A stretch of 13,390 nt of DNA from G039029935 sp039029935 (GTDB lineage: Bacteria; Chloroflexota; Anaerolineae; Caldilineales; Caldilineaceae). The notes beneath the pieces were generated by a model. It worked only from the letters and a program-made list of their open reading frames with translations, had not been told where the DNA came from and searched no databases. Each line of letters begins with the position of its first letter. Within the stretch, counting starts at the first letter, position 1. Location: the NCBI GenBank assembly GCA_039029935.1, contig JBCCFC010000228.1:1-13390 (forward strand), in the 5' to 3' direction. The translations under genes and the position numbers were made by a program. Positions 8,286 through 13,390 of this stretch are shown in pieces.

Positions 8286-8376
8286 GTAGGGGTATGAGGT
8301 GGTGTGTGGGGTATAGAAACCGAGTTTTTGCCAAAAACTCGGTTTCTATACCCCACACACCACCTCATACCCCTAC
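8286..8376. repeat. Perfect 91-bp palindrome (45-bp arms, 1-nt centre)
   Basis: The arm 8286-8330 is the exact reverse complement of 8332-8376, with only C8331 unpaired. The inner part is a GAAACCGAGTTTTTG/CAAAAACTCGGTTTC hairpin. The outer part is a G-rich strand with GGTGTGTG and GGGTATAG octamers. The flanks do not continue the symmetry. It encodes nothing. It lies just beyond the terminator of tRNA-Glu and so should be outside both flanking transcripts. The exact symmetry over 45 bp suggests recent origin or active maintenance, for example a MITE-like hairpin element. Confidence 0.95.
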
Positions 8377-8415
8377 AAAATAAAAATGTTACAGGCAAAT
8401 CACCTGTAACATTTT
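8377..8415 (-). terminator. Rho-independent terminator of tRNA-Glu
   Basis: On the minus strand a perfect 13-bp stem (8383-8395 with 8403-8415, seven-base loop 8396-8402) is followed by a T-rich tail, TTTTTATTTT-like, reaching 8377. It starts ten bases after the tRNA 3' end. The tail runs straight into the 91-bp palindrome. Confidence 0.85.
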
Positions 8416-8424
8416 ATGGTTAGG

Positions 8425-8497
8425 TAGCGCATACGGGATTCGAACCCGTGTCTCCGCCTTGAGAGGGCGGTATCCTAGGCCCCTAGACGAATGCGCC
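8425..8497 (-). tRNA. tRNA-Glu (anticodon CTC)
   Basis: The 73-nt minus-strand sequence folds as a cloverleaf. Its acceptor stem is GGCGCAT/ATGCGCT with a G-U first pair, and its D-arm is the typical glutamate TCGTCTAGGGGCCTAGGATA. The anticodon stem CCGCC/GGCGG holds the loop CTCTCAA, giving anticodon CTC for GAG codons. The T-arm is CGGGTTCGAATCCCG. The discriminator base is A and the gene does not encode a complete CCA end. It is transcribed leftward into the terminator at 8377-8415 and stands alone rather than in a tRNA cluster. Confidence 0.97.
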
Positions 8498-8554
8498 ACG
8501 CTTGCTTATGTTTGTTTATGCCTGAAATTATTACTGAAATAAACAGTGAAAGCC

Positions 8555-8572
8555 TAAGATAACCGTATCTTA
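8555..8572. repeat. Small perfect hairpin TAAGATA-ACCG-TATCTTA
   Basis: Seven-bp arms flank a four-base loop between the end of the antitoxin gene (8621) and tRNA-Glu (8497). For leftward transcription the stem is followed by a loosely T-rich stretch, so it may be a weak terminator of the antitoxin gene. It could equally be an operator upstream of the tRNA. Confidence 0.4.
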
Positions 8573-8620
8573 ACGGGTTTGGTTGGGTTTGTCAAATCTG
8601 GATTTGGTTAATGTGATCTA

Positions 8621-8887
8621 TCAAGATGCAACAACCAGCCCATCGGGACTTGCGTCGGTCTGCGTATCCATTTGGTCAAGCCGCTCCGCCAACCACACTT
8701 TGATCACGGCTTGGAGCGTGATACCAAGACGGTTTGCTTCACGTTCTAGGGACCGAATCATCCACACAGGGAAATCAATGTTGACACTTTTTTGTTCTTG
8801 TGTGCCTCTTACTGCTTTTGATAGATCGAGATACTGAATAATCTCTTCACCATCATCAAATTTTTGATCAAATTCCTCGGCTGTCAT
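8621..8887 (-). CDS. BrnA/CopG-like ribbon-helix-helix antitoxin, orphan
   Basis: The 88-residue protein has an acidic N-terminus (TAEEFDQKFDDGEEIIQYLD). A ribbon-helix-helix segment follows at about residues 31-70, QKSVNIDFPVWMIRSLEREA then NRLGITLQAVIKVWLAERLD, typical of BrnA-family and related CopG-like antitoxins. Such proteins bind DNA as dimers, repress their own promoter and neutralise a BrnT-type RNase. The start ATG at 8887 is preceded by GGAGG and AGGA. A -10-like TATGAT lies at 8926-8931 on the minus strand without a convincing -35. No BrnT-like toxin gene is found on either side: the 300 bp upstream hold only a 63-codon open frame without toxin features. The C-terminal tail after LDQM is short and not conserved as far as I can tell. 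It may be a solitary regulator or a remnant of a pair. Confidence 0.8.
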   Translation of the reverse strand: MTAEEFDQKFDDGEEIIQYLDLSKAVRGTQEQKSVNIDFPVWMIRSLEREANRLGITLQAVIKVWLAERLDQMDTQTDASPDGLVVAS

Positions 8888-8974
8888 ACAATCCTACCTC
8901 CGCTTTTCTCGAACGTCTTACTGAAATCATACCAAAATAGCAAGATAGCGTAGAACGAAATTTTTTGCAAAAAA

Positions 8975-9062
8975 CATACGACAGCGGATTTGGGCAGGGA
9001 ACGGACTTTTTGCCTACGCGCACAAGAGAAATCCGTTTTTATCCCTAATCCGTTGTCGTATG
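8975..9062. repeat. Imperfect inverted repeat in the divergent intergenic gap
   Basis: The outer 16-bp arms, 8975-8990 (CATACGACAGCGGATT) and 9047-9062 (AATCCGTTGTCGTATG), pair at 15 of 16 positions. Pairing continues inward less well, including AACGGACT against AACGGATT, leaving a centre of about 20 nt. The element lies between the leftward antitoxin gene and the rightward toxin-antitoxin/hsd operon, before the operon promoter. It has no coding potential that I trust and looks like a decayed hairpin element or a paired binding site. Confidence 0.75.
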
Positions 9063-9104
9063 AGACATAGGCCAAAGCAACCTAGCGCCTTGTCTTCTCT
9101 GAGA

Positions 9105-9133
9105 TTGACAATTCATTGAGTTTATTCTACTAT
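9105..9133 (+). promoter_or_regulatory. Promoter of the toxin-antitoxin/hsd operon
   Basis: A perfect TTGACA (9105-9110) is followed after 17 bp by TACTAT (9128-9133), four of six matches to the -10 consensus. It is about 53 bp upstream of the DUF433 start codon. No terminator is visible between this promoter and the end of hsdS. Confidence 0.65.
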
Positions 9134-9186
9134 TGTGCAACGTATCTACGCACCAATCTGAGCTATGATTAGGAAAGGACTGTACT

Positions 9187-9414
9187 ATGAATTGGCAAGA
9201 TTATATTGTTGTAAACCCTGCTATTTGTCATGGCAAAGCCTGCGTTCAGGGAACAAGAATTATGGTATCCGTTGTTTTAGATAACCTCGCCATTGGCCTG
9301 AGTTTTGATGAAATATTATCAAGCTATCCAGCATTAACAATTGAAGGGATTCAGGCTGCAATTAGCTATGCCGCAGAATTGACCCGCGAGCAAACAATGC
9401 TACTACCAGCGTGA
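9187..9414 (+). CDS. DUF433 family antitoxin
   Basis: The 75-residue protein is a typical DUF433 domain: an opening NPAICHGKACVQGTRI motif, then an LSFDEILSSYPALTIEGIQAAISYAAEL helix-turn-helix-like segment. DUF433 proteins pair with DUF5615 PIN-like toxins (VapBC45-like modules) and are thought to bind both the operator and the toxin. The ATG is preceded by AGGAAAGGA seven bases upstream. The toxin gene begins six bases after its stop codon, so the two are translated together, with the antitoxin first as is usual. Confidence 0.88.
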   Translation: MNWQDYIVVNPAICHGKACVQGTRIMVSVVLDNLAIGLSFDEILSSYPALTIEGIQAAISYAAELTREQTMLLPA

Positions 9415-9420
9415 GATTAG

Positions 9421-9780
9421 ATGTTCATGAAATTCAAAATAGATGAAAATTTACCTCAAGACGTTACAACGCTTTTCCAACGGTATGGTTACGATACAAT
9501 GTCCATTCATGACCAGACAATGAGTGGAGAATTAGACGAGAATATTGCCGTCGTATGTCAAGATGAGGATCGCGTTATTGTTACCTTAGACACGGACTTT
9601 GCCGATATCCGTACCTATCCGCCACAAAATTATCCAGGTATTATTGTCTTACGCCTCCGCCAGCATGATAAACCCTATGTGCTTTCCATCATTCAGCGTA
9701 TCATTACAGCATTAGGTGACACACCAATTCATCGCCAACTATGGCTCGTTGATGAAAAACGTATCCGTATTCGTGAATAA
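9421..9780 (+). CDS. DUF5615 PIN-like toxin
   Basis: The 119-residue protein has the DUF5615 hallmarks: an N-terminal KIDENLP motif (D8, E9) and the IVTLDTDFADI segment with D57 and D59. These are the acidic residues expected to hold metal in a PIN-like RNase. The later GIIVLRL strand also fits the family. It should cleave RNA when freed from the DUF433 partner; the target is unknown. The ATG at 9421 may be replaced by the in-frame ATG at 9427 (MKFKIDENLP), which fits the family start better. hsdM begins 18 bases after the stop with no terminator, so the toxin is probably cotranscribed with the methylase genes. Confidence 0.87.
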   Translation: MFMKFKIDENLPQDVTTLFQRYGYDTMSIHDQTMSGELDENIAVVCQDEDRVIVTLDTDFADIRTYPPQNYPGIIVLRLRQHDKPYVLSIIQRIITALGDTPIHRQLWLVDEKRIRIRE

Positions 9781-9798
9781 CTTCAACAAAGGACAAAC

Positions 9799-11250
9799 AT
9801 GTTCGAGCAAACCTTCAAAAACATAGACGATGTTCTCCGGCATGAGGCTGGATGTACAACCGAGCTAGACTATACCGAGCAGACTTCGTGGATGCTCTTT
9901 CTCAAGTATCTTGATGATCTGGAGCAGGAGCGGGCAATGGAGGCAGTGTTGATTGGGGAGGGCTATACCTTTCTGATGGATGAGACGCACCGCTGGTCAA
10001 GCTGGGCCGCACCCAAGAAAGCGGATGGCTCGTTTGACCATGACCGTGCTATCACGGGGGCGGACCTCATCGCCTTTGTCAACGATGATCTCTTTCCCTA
10101 TCTCACAGACTTTAAGCAGCGGGCGGCGGGGCCGGATACTATCGAGTATAAGGTCGGCGAAATCTTTGGCGAGATCAAGAACAAGTTTCAGAGCGGCTAT
10201 ACGCTGCGGGATGCGCTGGAGCTGATGGATGGGTTGCGTTTTCGCTCGCAGCAGGAGAAGCATGAACTGAGCCATCTTTATGAGGCCAAGATTCACAACA
10301 TGGGCAATGCGGGGCGCAATGGCGGTGAGTATTACACCCCGCGTCCGTTGATTCGCGCACTGGTGCAGGTGATCAACCCGCAGATGGGTGAGACCGTCTA
10401 TGATGGGGCCTGTGGGTCAGCGGGCTTTTTGTGCGAGGCGTATGACCATCTGCGCGCACAGGTGACAACGACGACCCAGCTTGAGACGCTGCAAACACGG
10501 ACACTCTATGGCAAGGAGAAGAAGTCGCTGGCCTATATCATCGGCATCATGAACCTGATTTTGCATGGCGTGGAGACACCCAACATCATGCACACCAACA
10601 CGCTGGCCGAGAACTTGGCGCATATTCAGGAGAAGGACCGCTTTGATGTCATCCTCGCCAATCCACCCTTTGGCGGTAAGGAGCGCAAGGAGGTGCAGCA
10701 GAATTTCACCATCAAGACGGGCGAGACCGCCTTTCTCTTTTTGCAGCATTTTATCAAGCGGCTCAAAGCGGGTGGACGGGCGGCGGTCGTCATCAAAAAC
10801 ACCTTTCTCTCCAACGCCGACAACGCCTCCAAAGCCCTGCGCAAGGAATTGATCGAAAGCTGCAACCTCTACACTGTGTTGGACTGTCCACAGGGGACCT
10901 TTCTGGGGGCGGGTGTCAAGACGGTGGTCCTCTTTTTTGAGAAGGGCGCACCGACGCGACGCATCTGGTACTATCAGCTTGACCCGGGACGTAGCTTGGG
11001 CAAGACCAATCCACTCAACGACGATGACTTGGCCGAGTTTGTCGAGCGACAGCGTACCTTGGCCGACTCGGAGAAATCGTGGACAGTTTCAATCAATGAT
11101 GTCGATGCCGAGAGCTTTGACCTCTCGGTGAAGAACCCCAATGCACCGGAGGAGGCTCCGTTGCGGTCGCCTGTGGAGATTTTGGATGAGATTGTAGCGT
11201 TGGATTTGGAGGCGATGAGGGTTTTGGATGGGATTAGGGGGTTGTTGTGA
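9799..11250 (+). CDS. hsdM: Type I restriction-modification methyltransferase subunit (HsdM)
   Basis: The 483-residue protein is the N6-adenine methyltransferase subunit of a type I system. An HsdM N-terminal helical domain (about 6-125) contains YTEQTSWMLFLKYLDDLE. The catalytic domain begins near GRNGGEYYTPRPLI, with the AdoMet-binding motif DGACGSAGF at 202-210 and the catalytic motif NPPF at 288-291. It acts in complex with two HsdM and one HsdS to methylate adenines in a bipartite site. The start ATG is preceded by AAAGGA five bases upstream. Its TGA stop overlaps the hsdS start by one base (TGATG), a classical coupling. Length is normal, with no frame damage. GC content looks higher than in the hsdS and DUF5615 genes. 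Confidence 0.96.
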   Translation: MFEQTFKNIDDVLRHEAGCTTELDYTEQTSWMLFLKYLDDLEQERAMEAVLIGEGYTFLMDETHRWSSWAAPKKADGSFDHDRAITGADLIAFVNDDLFPYLTDFKQRAAGPDTIEYKVGEIFGEIKNKFQSGYTLRDALELMDGLRFRSQQEKHELSHLYEAKIHNMGNAGRNGGEYYTPRPLIRALVQVINPQMGETVYDGACGSAGFLCEAYDHLRAQVTTTTQLETLQTRTLYGKEKKSLAYIIGIMNLILHGVETPNIMHTNTLAENLAHIQEKDRFDVILANPPFGGKERKEVQQNFTIKTGETAFLFLQHFIKRLKAGGRAAVVIKNTFLSNADNASKALRKELIESCNLYTVLDCPQGTFLGAGVKTVVLFFEKGAPTRRIWYYQLDPGRSLGKTNPLNDDDLAEFVERQRTLADSEKSWTVSINDVDAESFDLSVKNPNAPEEAPLRSPVEILDEIVALDLEAMRVLDGIRGLL

Positions 11251-12473
11251 TGAGGTATGGGTGGCAAAAATCAACCATTGGAACCGTCTGTAATGTGATT
11301 GCAGGTCAATCCCCAAAGGGAATTTACTACAATTCCAGCAGCGATGGCTTACCTTTTTATCAAGGCAAAAAGGAGTTTGGTGATAAATATATTGGTACTC
11401 CTACAAAATGGACGACACACATAACACGGGAAGCTATCGCAGGGGACATTCTGATGTCTGTGCGCGCACCTGTTGGGCCTATCAATTTTGCAACTGAACG
11501 TATTTGTATAGGGCGAGGTCTTGCTGCAATTCGTTCAGGAGAAAATATCAATCAAGAATTCTTATTCTACGCATTGTGGGCAATGCAAAAGCATATTCAG
11601 GGTAGTGAAGGTGCAGTATTCGCCTCAATTAATAAAAAACAAATAGAGAGTCTACCATTTTTCTATCCGTCGCTCACTGAACAGCAGCGAATTGTGGCGA
11701 TACTCGACGAGGCATTTGCGGCCATTGACACGGCAACTGTCAACGCCGAGAGGAATTGGGTGAATGCGCAGGCGTTGTTTGAGAGTGAATTGAATAGGAC
11801 ATTTGAAAAGACTGAAAACCATTGGGCTGAGAGTTTACTTGGCGACTTGATTACAGTGAAGCATGGATTTGCATTCAAAAGTGATTGGTTCTCGGACACT
11901 GGCGACGCCGTATTGCTTACGCCAGGGAATTTTTATGAGACAGGCGGTTATCGAGATCGCGGTAAAAAGCAAAAATATTACGTTGGTGACATTCCAAAGG
12001 ATTTTGTCCTTGCTGCGGGTGATTTGCTGGTTGCAATGACAGAGCAAGCGCCGGGTCTATTAGGTAGCCCGATGATTGTCCCCGAATCCGGTCAATTTTT
12101 GCATAATCAACGTCTCGGGCTGGTTCAAGCAATTCAAGGTGTTACGTGGCATACGAAATTTTTCTTTCATCTTTTTAATACAAAAGCATACCGAGACAGA
12201 AATTATATTGACGCATCTGGTGTAAAAGTACGACACACATCACCAAAGAAAATCTACAATGTAAGTGTCCGATATCCTCAATCAATTGACGAGCAGCAGC
12301 GTATAGCACAAAAACTCGATAACATAAAAATGGCAACTGTTCAGCTCGCTGAAATCTACCAGCAAAAACTCACCCTCCTCGCCGAACTCAAACAGTCGAT
12401 CCTCCACAAAGCCTTTACGGGTGAATTGACGGCGGATGTGCGGGTGGTGGAGCGGATGATGGCGGCGGTGTAA
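11250..12473 (+). CDS. hsdS: Type I restriction-modification specificity subunit (HsdS)
   Basis: The 407-residue protein has the full two-half architecture. TRD1 spans about 4-150 (GLPFYQGKKEFG, GDILMSVRAPVGPINF), and its conserved helix starts at LTEQQRIVAILDEAFAAID. TRD2 spans about 195-355 (VKHGFAFKSDWF, GDLLVAMT), and its conserved helix starts at DEQQRIAQKLDNI, ending in the common SILHKAFTGEL. Each TRD reads one half of the split recognition site; the helices set the spacer and bind HsdM. The ATG at 11250 overlaps the hsdM stop by one base and is preferred over the GTG at 11247. The target regions are visibly more AT-rich than hsdM, as often seen when specificity domains are exchanged horizontally. 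No hsdR follows. Confidence 0.95.
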   Translation: MRYGWQKSTIGTVCNVIAGQSPKGIYYNSSSDGLPFYQGKKEFGDKYIGTPTKWTTHITREAIAGDILMSVRAPVGPINFATERICIGRGLAAIRSGENINQEFLFYALWAMQKHIQGSEGAVFASINKKQIESLPFFYPSLTEQQRIVAILDEAFAAIDTATVNAERNWVNAQALFESELNRTFEKTENHWAESLLGDLITVKHGFAFKSDWFSDTGDAVLLTPGNFYETGGYRDRGKKQKYYVGDIPKDFVLAAGDLLVAMTEQAPGLLGSPMIVPESGQFLHNQRLGLVQAIQGVTWHTKFFFHLFNTKAYRDRNYIDASGVKVRHTSPKKIYNVSVRYPQSIDEQQRIAQKLDNIKMATVQLAEIYQQKLTLLAELKQSILHKAFTGELTADVRVVERMMAAV

Positions 12474-12475
12474 AC

Positions 12476-12512
12476 TCTTCCAGGATGTGTCTTATATTCA
12501 CTTCCTGGAAGA
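12476..12512. repeat. 10-bp inverted repeat after hsdS
   Basis: TCTTCCAGGA (12476-12485) and TCCTGGAAGA (12503-12512) are exact reverse complements around a 17-nt loop, starting three bases after the hsdS stop codon. No T-tract follows, so it is not a standard intrinsic terminator. It may protect the hsd mRNA 3' end or assist factor-dependent termination. Confidence 0.6.
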
Positions 12513-12562
12513 TGACTGACCAATGCTAGAAGCTGATGCTACTTTTTGTACTGTCCACAATC

Positions 12563-12571
12563 TGTTATAAT
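12563..12571 (+). promoter_or_regulatory. Extended -10 promoter of the Rpn-like gene
   Basis: TGTTATAAT (12563-12571) is a perfect TATAAT with the TGn extension, which can work without a good -35; none is visible. Transcription would begin near 12578, giving a leader of about 13 nt that includes the AAGGAG ribosome-binding site at 12579-12584. This makes the in-frame ATGs at 12546 and 12570 unlikely starts. Confidence 0.6.
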
Positions 12572-12590
12572 GCCCAATAAGGAGAATCCA

Positions 12591-13298
12591 ATGACCAAAC
12601 AACGTCAAGCCAACCAAACCAAGCAAGATGAGGCTCAAGAGAAAGTTCTCAAAGCCGATTATGACAGTGCGTGGAAGGAGATTCTGGAGAAACACTTTGA
12701 ATCGTTTCTACGCTTCTTTTTTCCCAAAATTCATAAGGCTATCGACTGGACCAAACTACCTGAATTTCTTGATAAAGAACTACAACAGATTGTCGGTGAT
12801 GCCGAATCAGGACGGATGCATGCCGATAAGCTAGTCAAAGTGTGGCTCAAAACGGGCGAGCCGCTGCACCTATTGATTCATGTCGAAGTGCAGGGATCAT
12901 GGGAGGCCGATTATCCCAAGCGCATGTACATCTACAACTATCGCATCTTTGACAAATACCAAATCCCCGTTGTCTCCATTTCGATCTTCACCGATGACAA
13001 TGCCGATTGGCAACCCAATCTCTATGAACAGAAACATTGGGGATTTGAATTGAGTTTTAAATTTTTGACCAAGAAGTTGCTGGATTACAAGGCGAAATGG
13101 CACGAATTGGAAAACGACCCCAATCCATTTGCCGTGATTACGATGGCGAATCTTAAAACGATGGAGACCAAAGGTGATTATGAAGAACGATTCCGCTGGA
13201 AGTTGTGGATGTTTCGTCAACTGTATAAACGGGGGATGAATCGTCCTGATATCGTGCCTCGAAGCTGGGGAAATTCCATAGGATTTAAATGCAAATGA
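12591..13298 (+). CDS. Rpn-family PD-(D/E)XK nuclease / putative transposase-like protein, 3' truncated
   Basis: The 235-residue product matches the family of Rpn-like recombination-promoting nucleases and putative transposases common in Cyanobacteria and Chloroflexota. The nuclease core shows D79 in HADKLVKVW and E99-V-Q101 in LLIHVEVQG, followed by PKRMYIYNYRIFDKY. The segment FAVITMANLKTMETKGDYEE leads to RQLYKRGMNRPDI. After RPDIV the family normally continues with a hydrophobic helical region starting like ALFRFIDW. Here the frame switches to an unrelated 13-residue tail and stops, so the C-terminus is probably lost through a rearrangement near 13255. The start is ATG 12591 with AAGGAG six bases upstream. 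It follows hsdS by 117 bp with its own promoter, so it is not necessarily part of the hsd operon. The truncated protein may be inactive. Confidence 0.8.
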   Translation: MTKQRQANQTKQDEAQEKVLKADYDSAWKEILEKHFESFLRFFFPKIHKAIDWTKLPEFLDKELQQIVGDAESGRMHADKLVKVWLKTGEPLHLLIHVEVQGSWEADYPKRMYIYNYRIFDKYQIPVVSISIFTDDNADWQPNLYEQKHWGFELSFKFLTKKLLDYKAKWHELENDPNPFAVITMANLKTMETKGDYEERFRWKLWMFRQLYKRGMNRPDIVPRSWGNSIGFKCK

Positions 13299-13390
13299 AC
13301 TTGCATAGTTGGTTGCTAACTAACAGGCGCAAATGCTGAACCTTTAGCAGCAGCTAGCGCTTGCGTAGGCCTAGACGGTGTAGTTCCAAC

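Larger units (their letters stand above)
8067..8424. other. Gene-free stretch between the radical SAM gene and tRNA-Glu
   Basis: I find no credible coding region in these 358 bp. From left to right the stretch holds the radical SAM ribosome-binding site (8073-8078), the inverted repeat 8124-8189, a small hairpin GTGGG-(7 nt)-CCCAC at 8245-8261, the perfect 91-bp palindrome 8286-8376, and the tRNA terminator hairpin 8383-8415. The radical SAM promoter is not obvious; a minus-strand TATACT inside the 8124-8189 element has no good -35 partner. Confidence 0.7.

Noticed and set aside
8884..9075. 63-codon minus-strand open frame overlapping the antitoxin start, considered as a BrnT toxin
   Set aside because: It shows no BrnT motifs and runs through the inverted repeat 8975-9062.
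12591..13298. HsdR restriction subunit of the neighbouring type I system
   Set aside because: The protein is only 235 residues, lacks helicase/translocase motifs, and matches the Rpn-like family instead.

Overview
The window is about 13.4 kb of bacterial DNA of moderate GC. It contains ordinary housekeeping-type genes, a small defence and mobile-type gene cluster, and an unusual density of intergenic inverted and tandem repeats. The gene content is a multi-PAS/GAF hybrid histidine kinase, a split TIGR03960/TIGR03936 radical SAM pair, Uma2 and Rpn-type PD-(D/E)XK proteins, and DUF433/DUF5615 and BrnA-like toxin-antitoxin genes. Together with GAAACCGAGTTTTT-type hairpins, this fits Chloroflexota best, with a filamentous cyanobacterium as the alternative. 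This is inference from gene families; no phylogenetic marker gene is present.

Layout. 6-3662 (+): a membrane-anchored hybrid sensor kinase with two receiver domains. 3658-3815: two octanucleotide arrays in opposite orientation, filling the gap between two convergent stop codons. 3817-8066 (-): a TIGR03960 B12-binding-like radical SAM protein, then a Uma2 nuclease-fold protein with a repetitive coiled-coil tail and its own promoter, then the TIGR03936 (DUF2344) partner, whose start overlaps the Uma2 stop. 8067-8424: a gene-free stretch with a structured 66-nt inverted repeat, a perfect 91-bp palindrome and the terminator of the next gene. 8425-8497 (-): tRNA-Glu(CTC). 8621-8887 (-): an orphan BrnA/CopG-like antitoxin. 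8975-9062: an imperfect inverted repeat in the divergent gap.

9187-12473 (+): DUF433 antitoxin, DUF5615 PIN-like toxin, hsdM and hsdS, tightly spaced behind one good promoter and probably one operon. No hsdR is present in the window. 12591-13298 (+): an Rpn-family nuclease/transposase-like gene whose C-terminus appears cut short by unrelated sequence that runs to the window end.

The most interesting points are the Uma2 gene wedged inside the normally adjacent TIGR03960/TIGR03936 pair, the perfect 91-bp palindrome, the octamer arrays (one octamer recurs inside the palindrome), and the toxin-antitoxin plus type I methylase operon. I see no CRISPR array, no intact insertion sequence and no clearly new multi-gene system. 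Several gene starts are placed here on ribosome-binding-site evidence rather than at the longest open frame.
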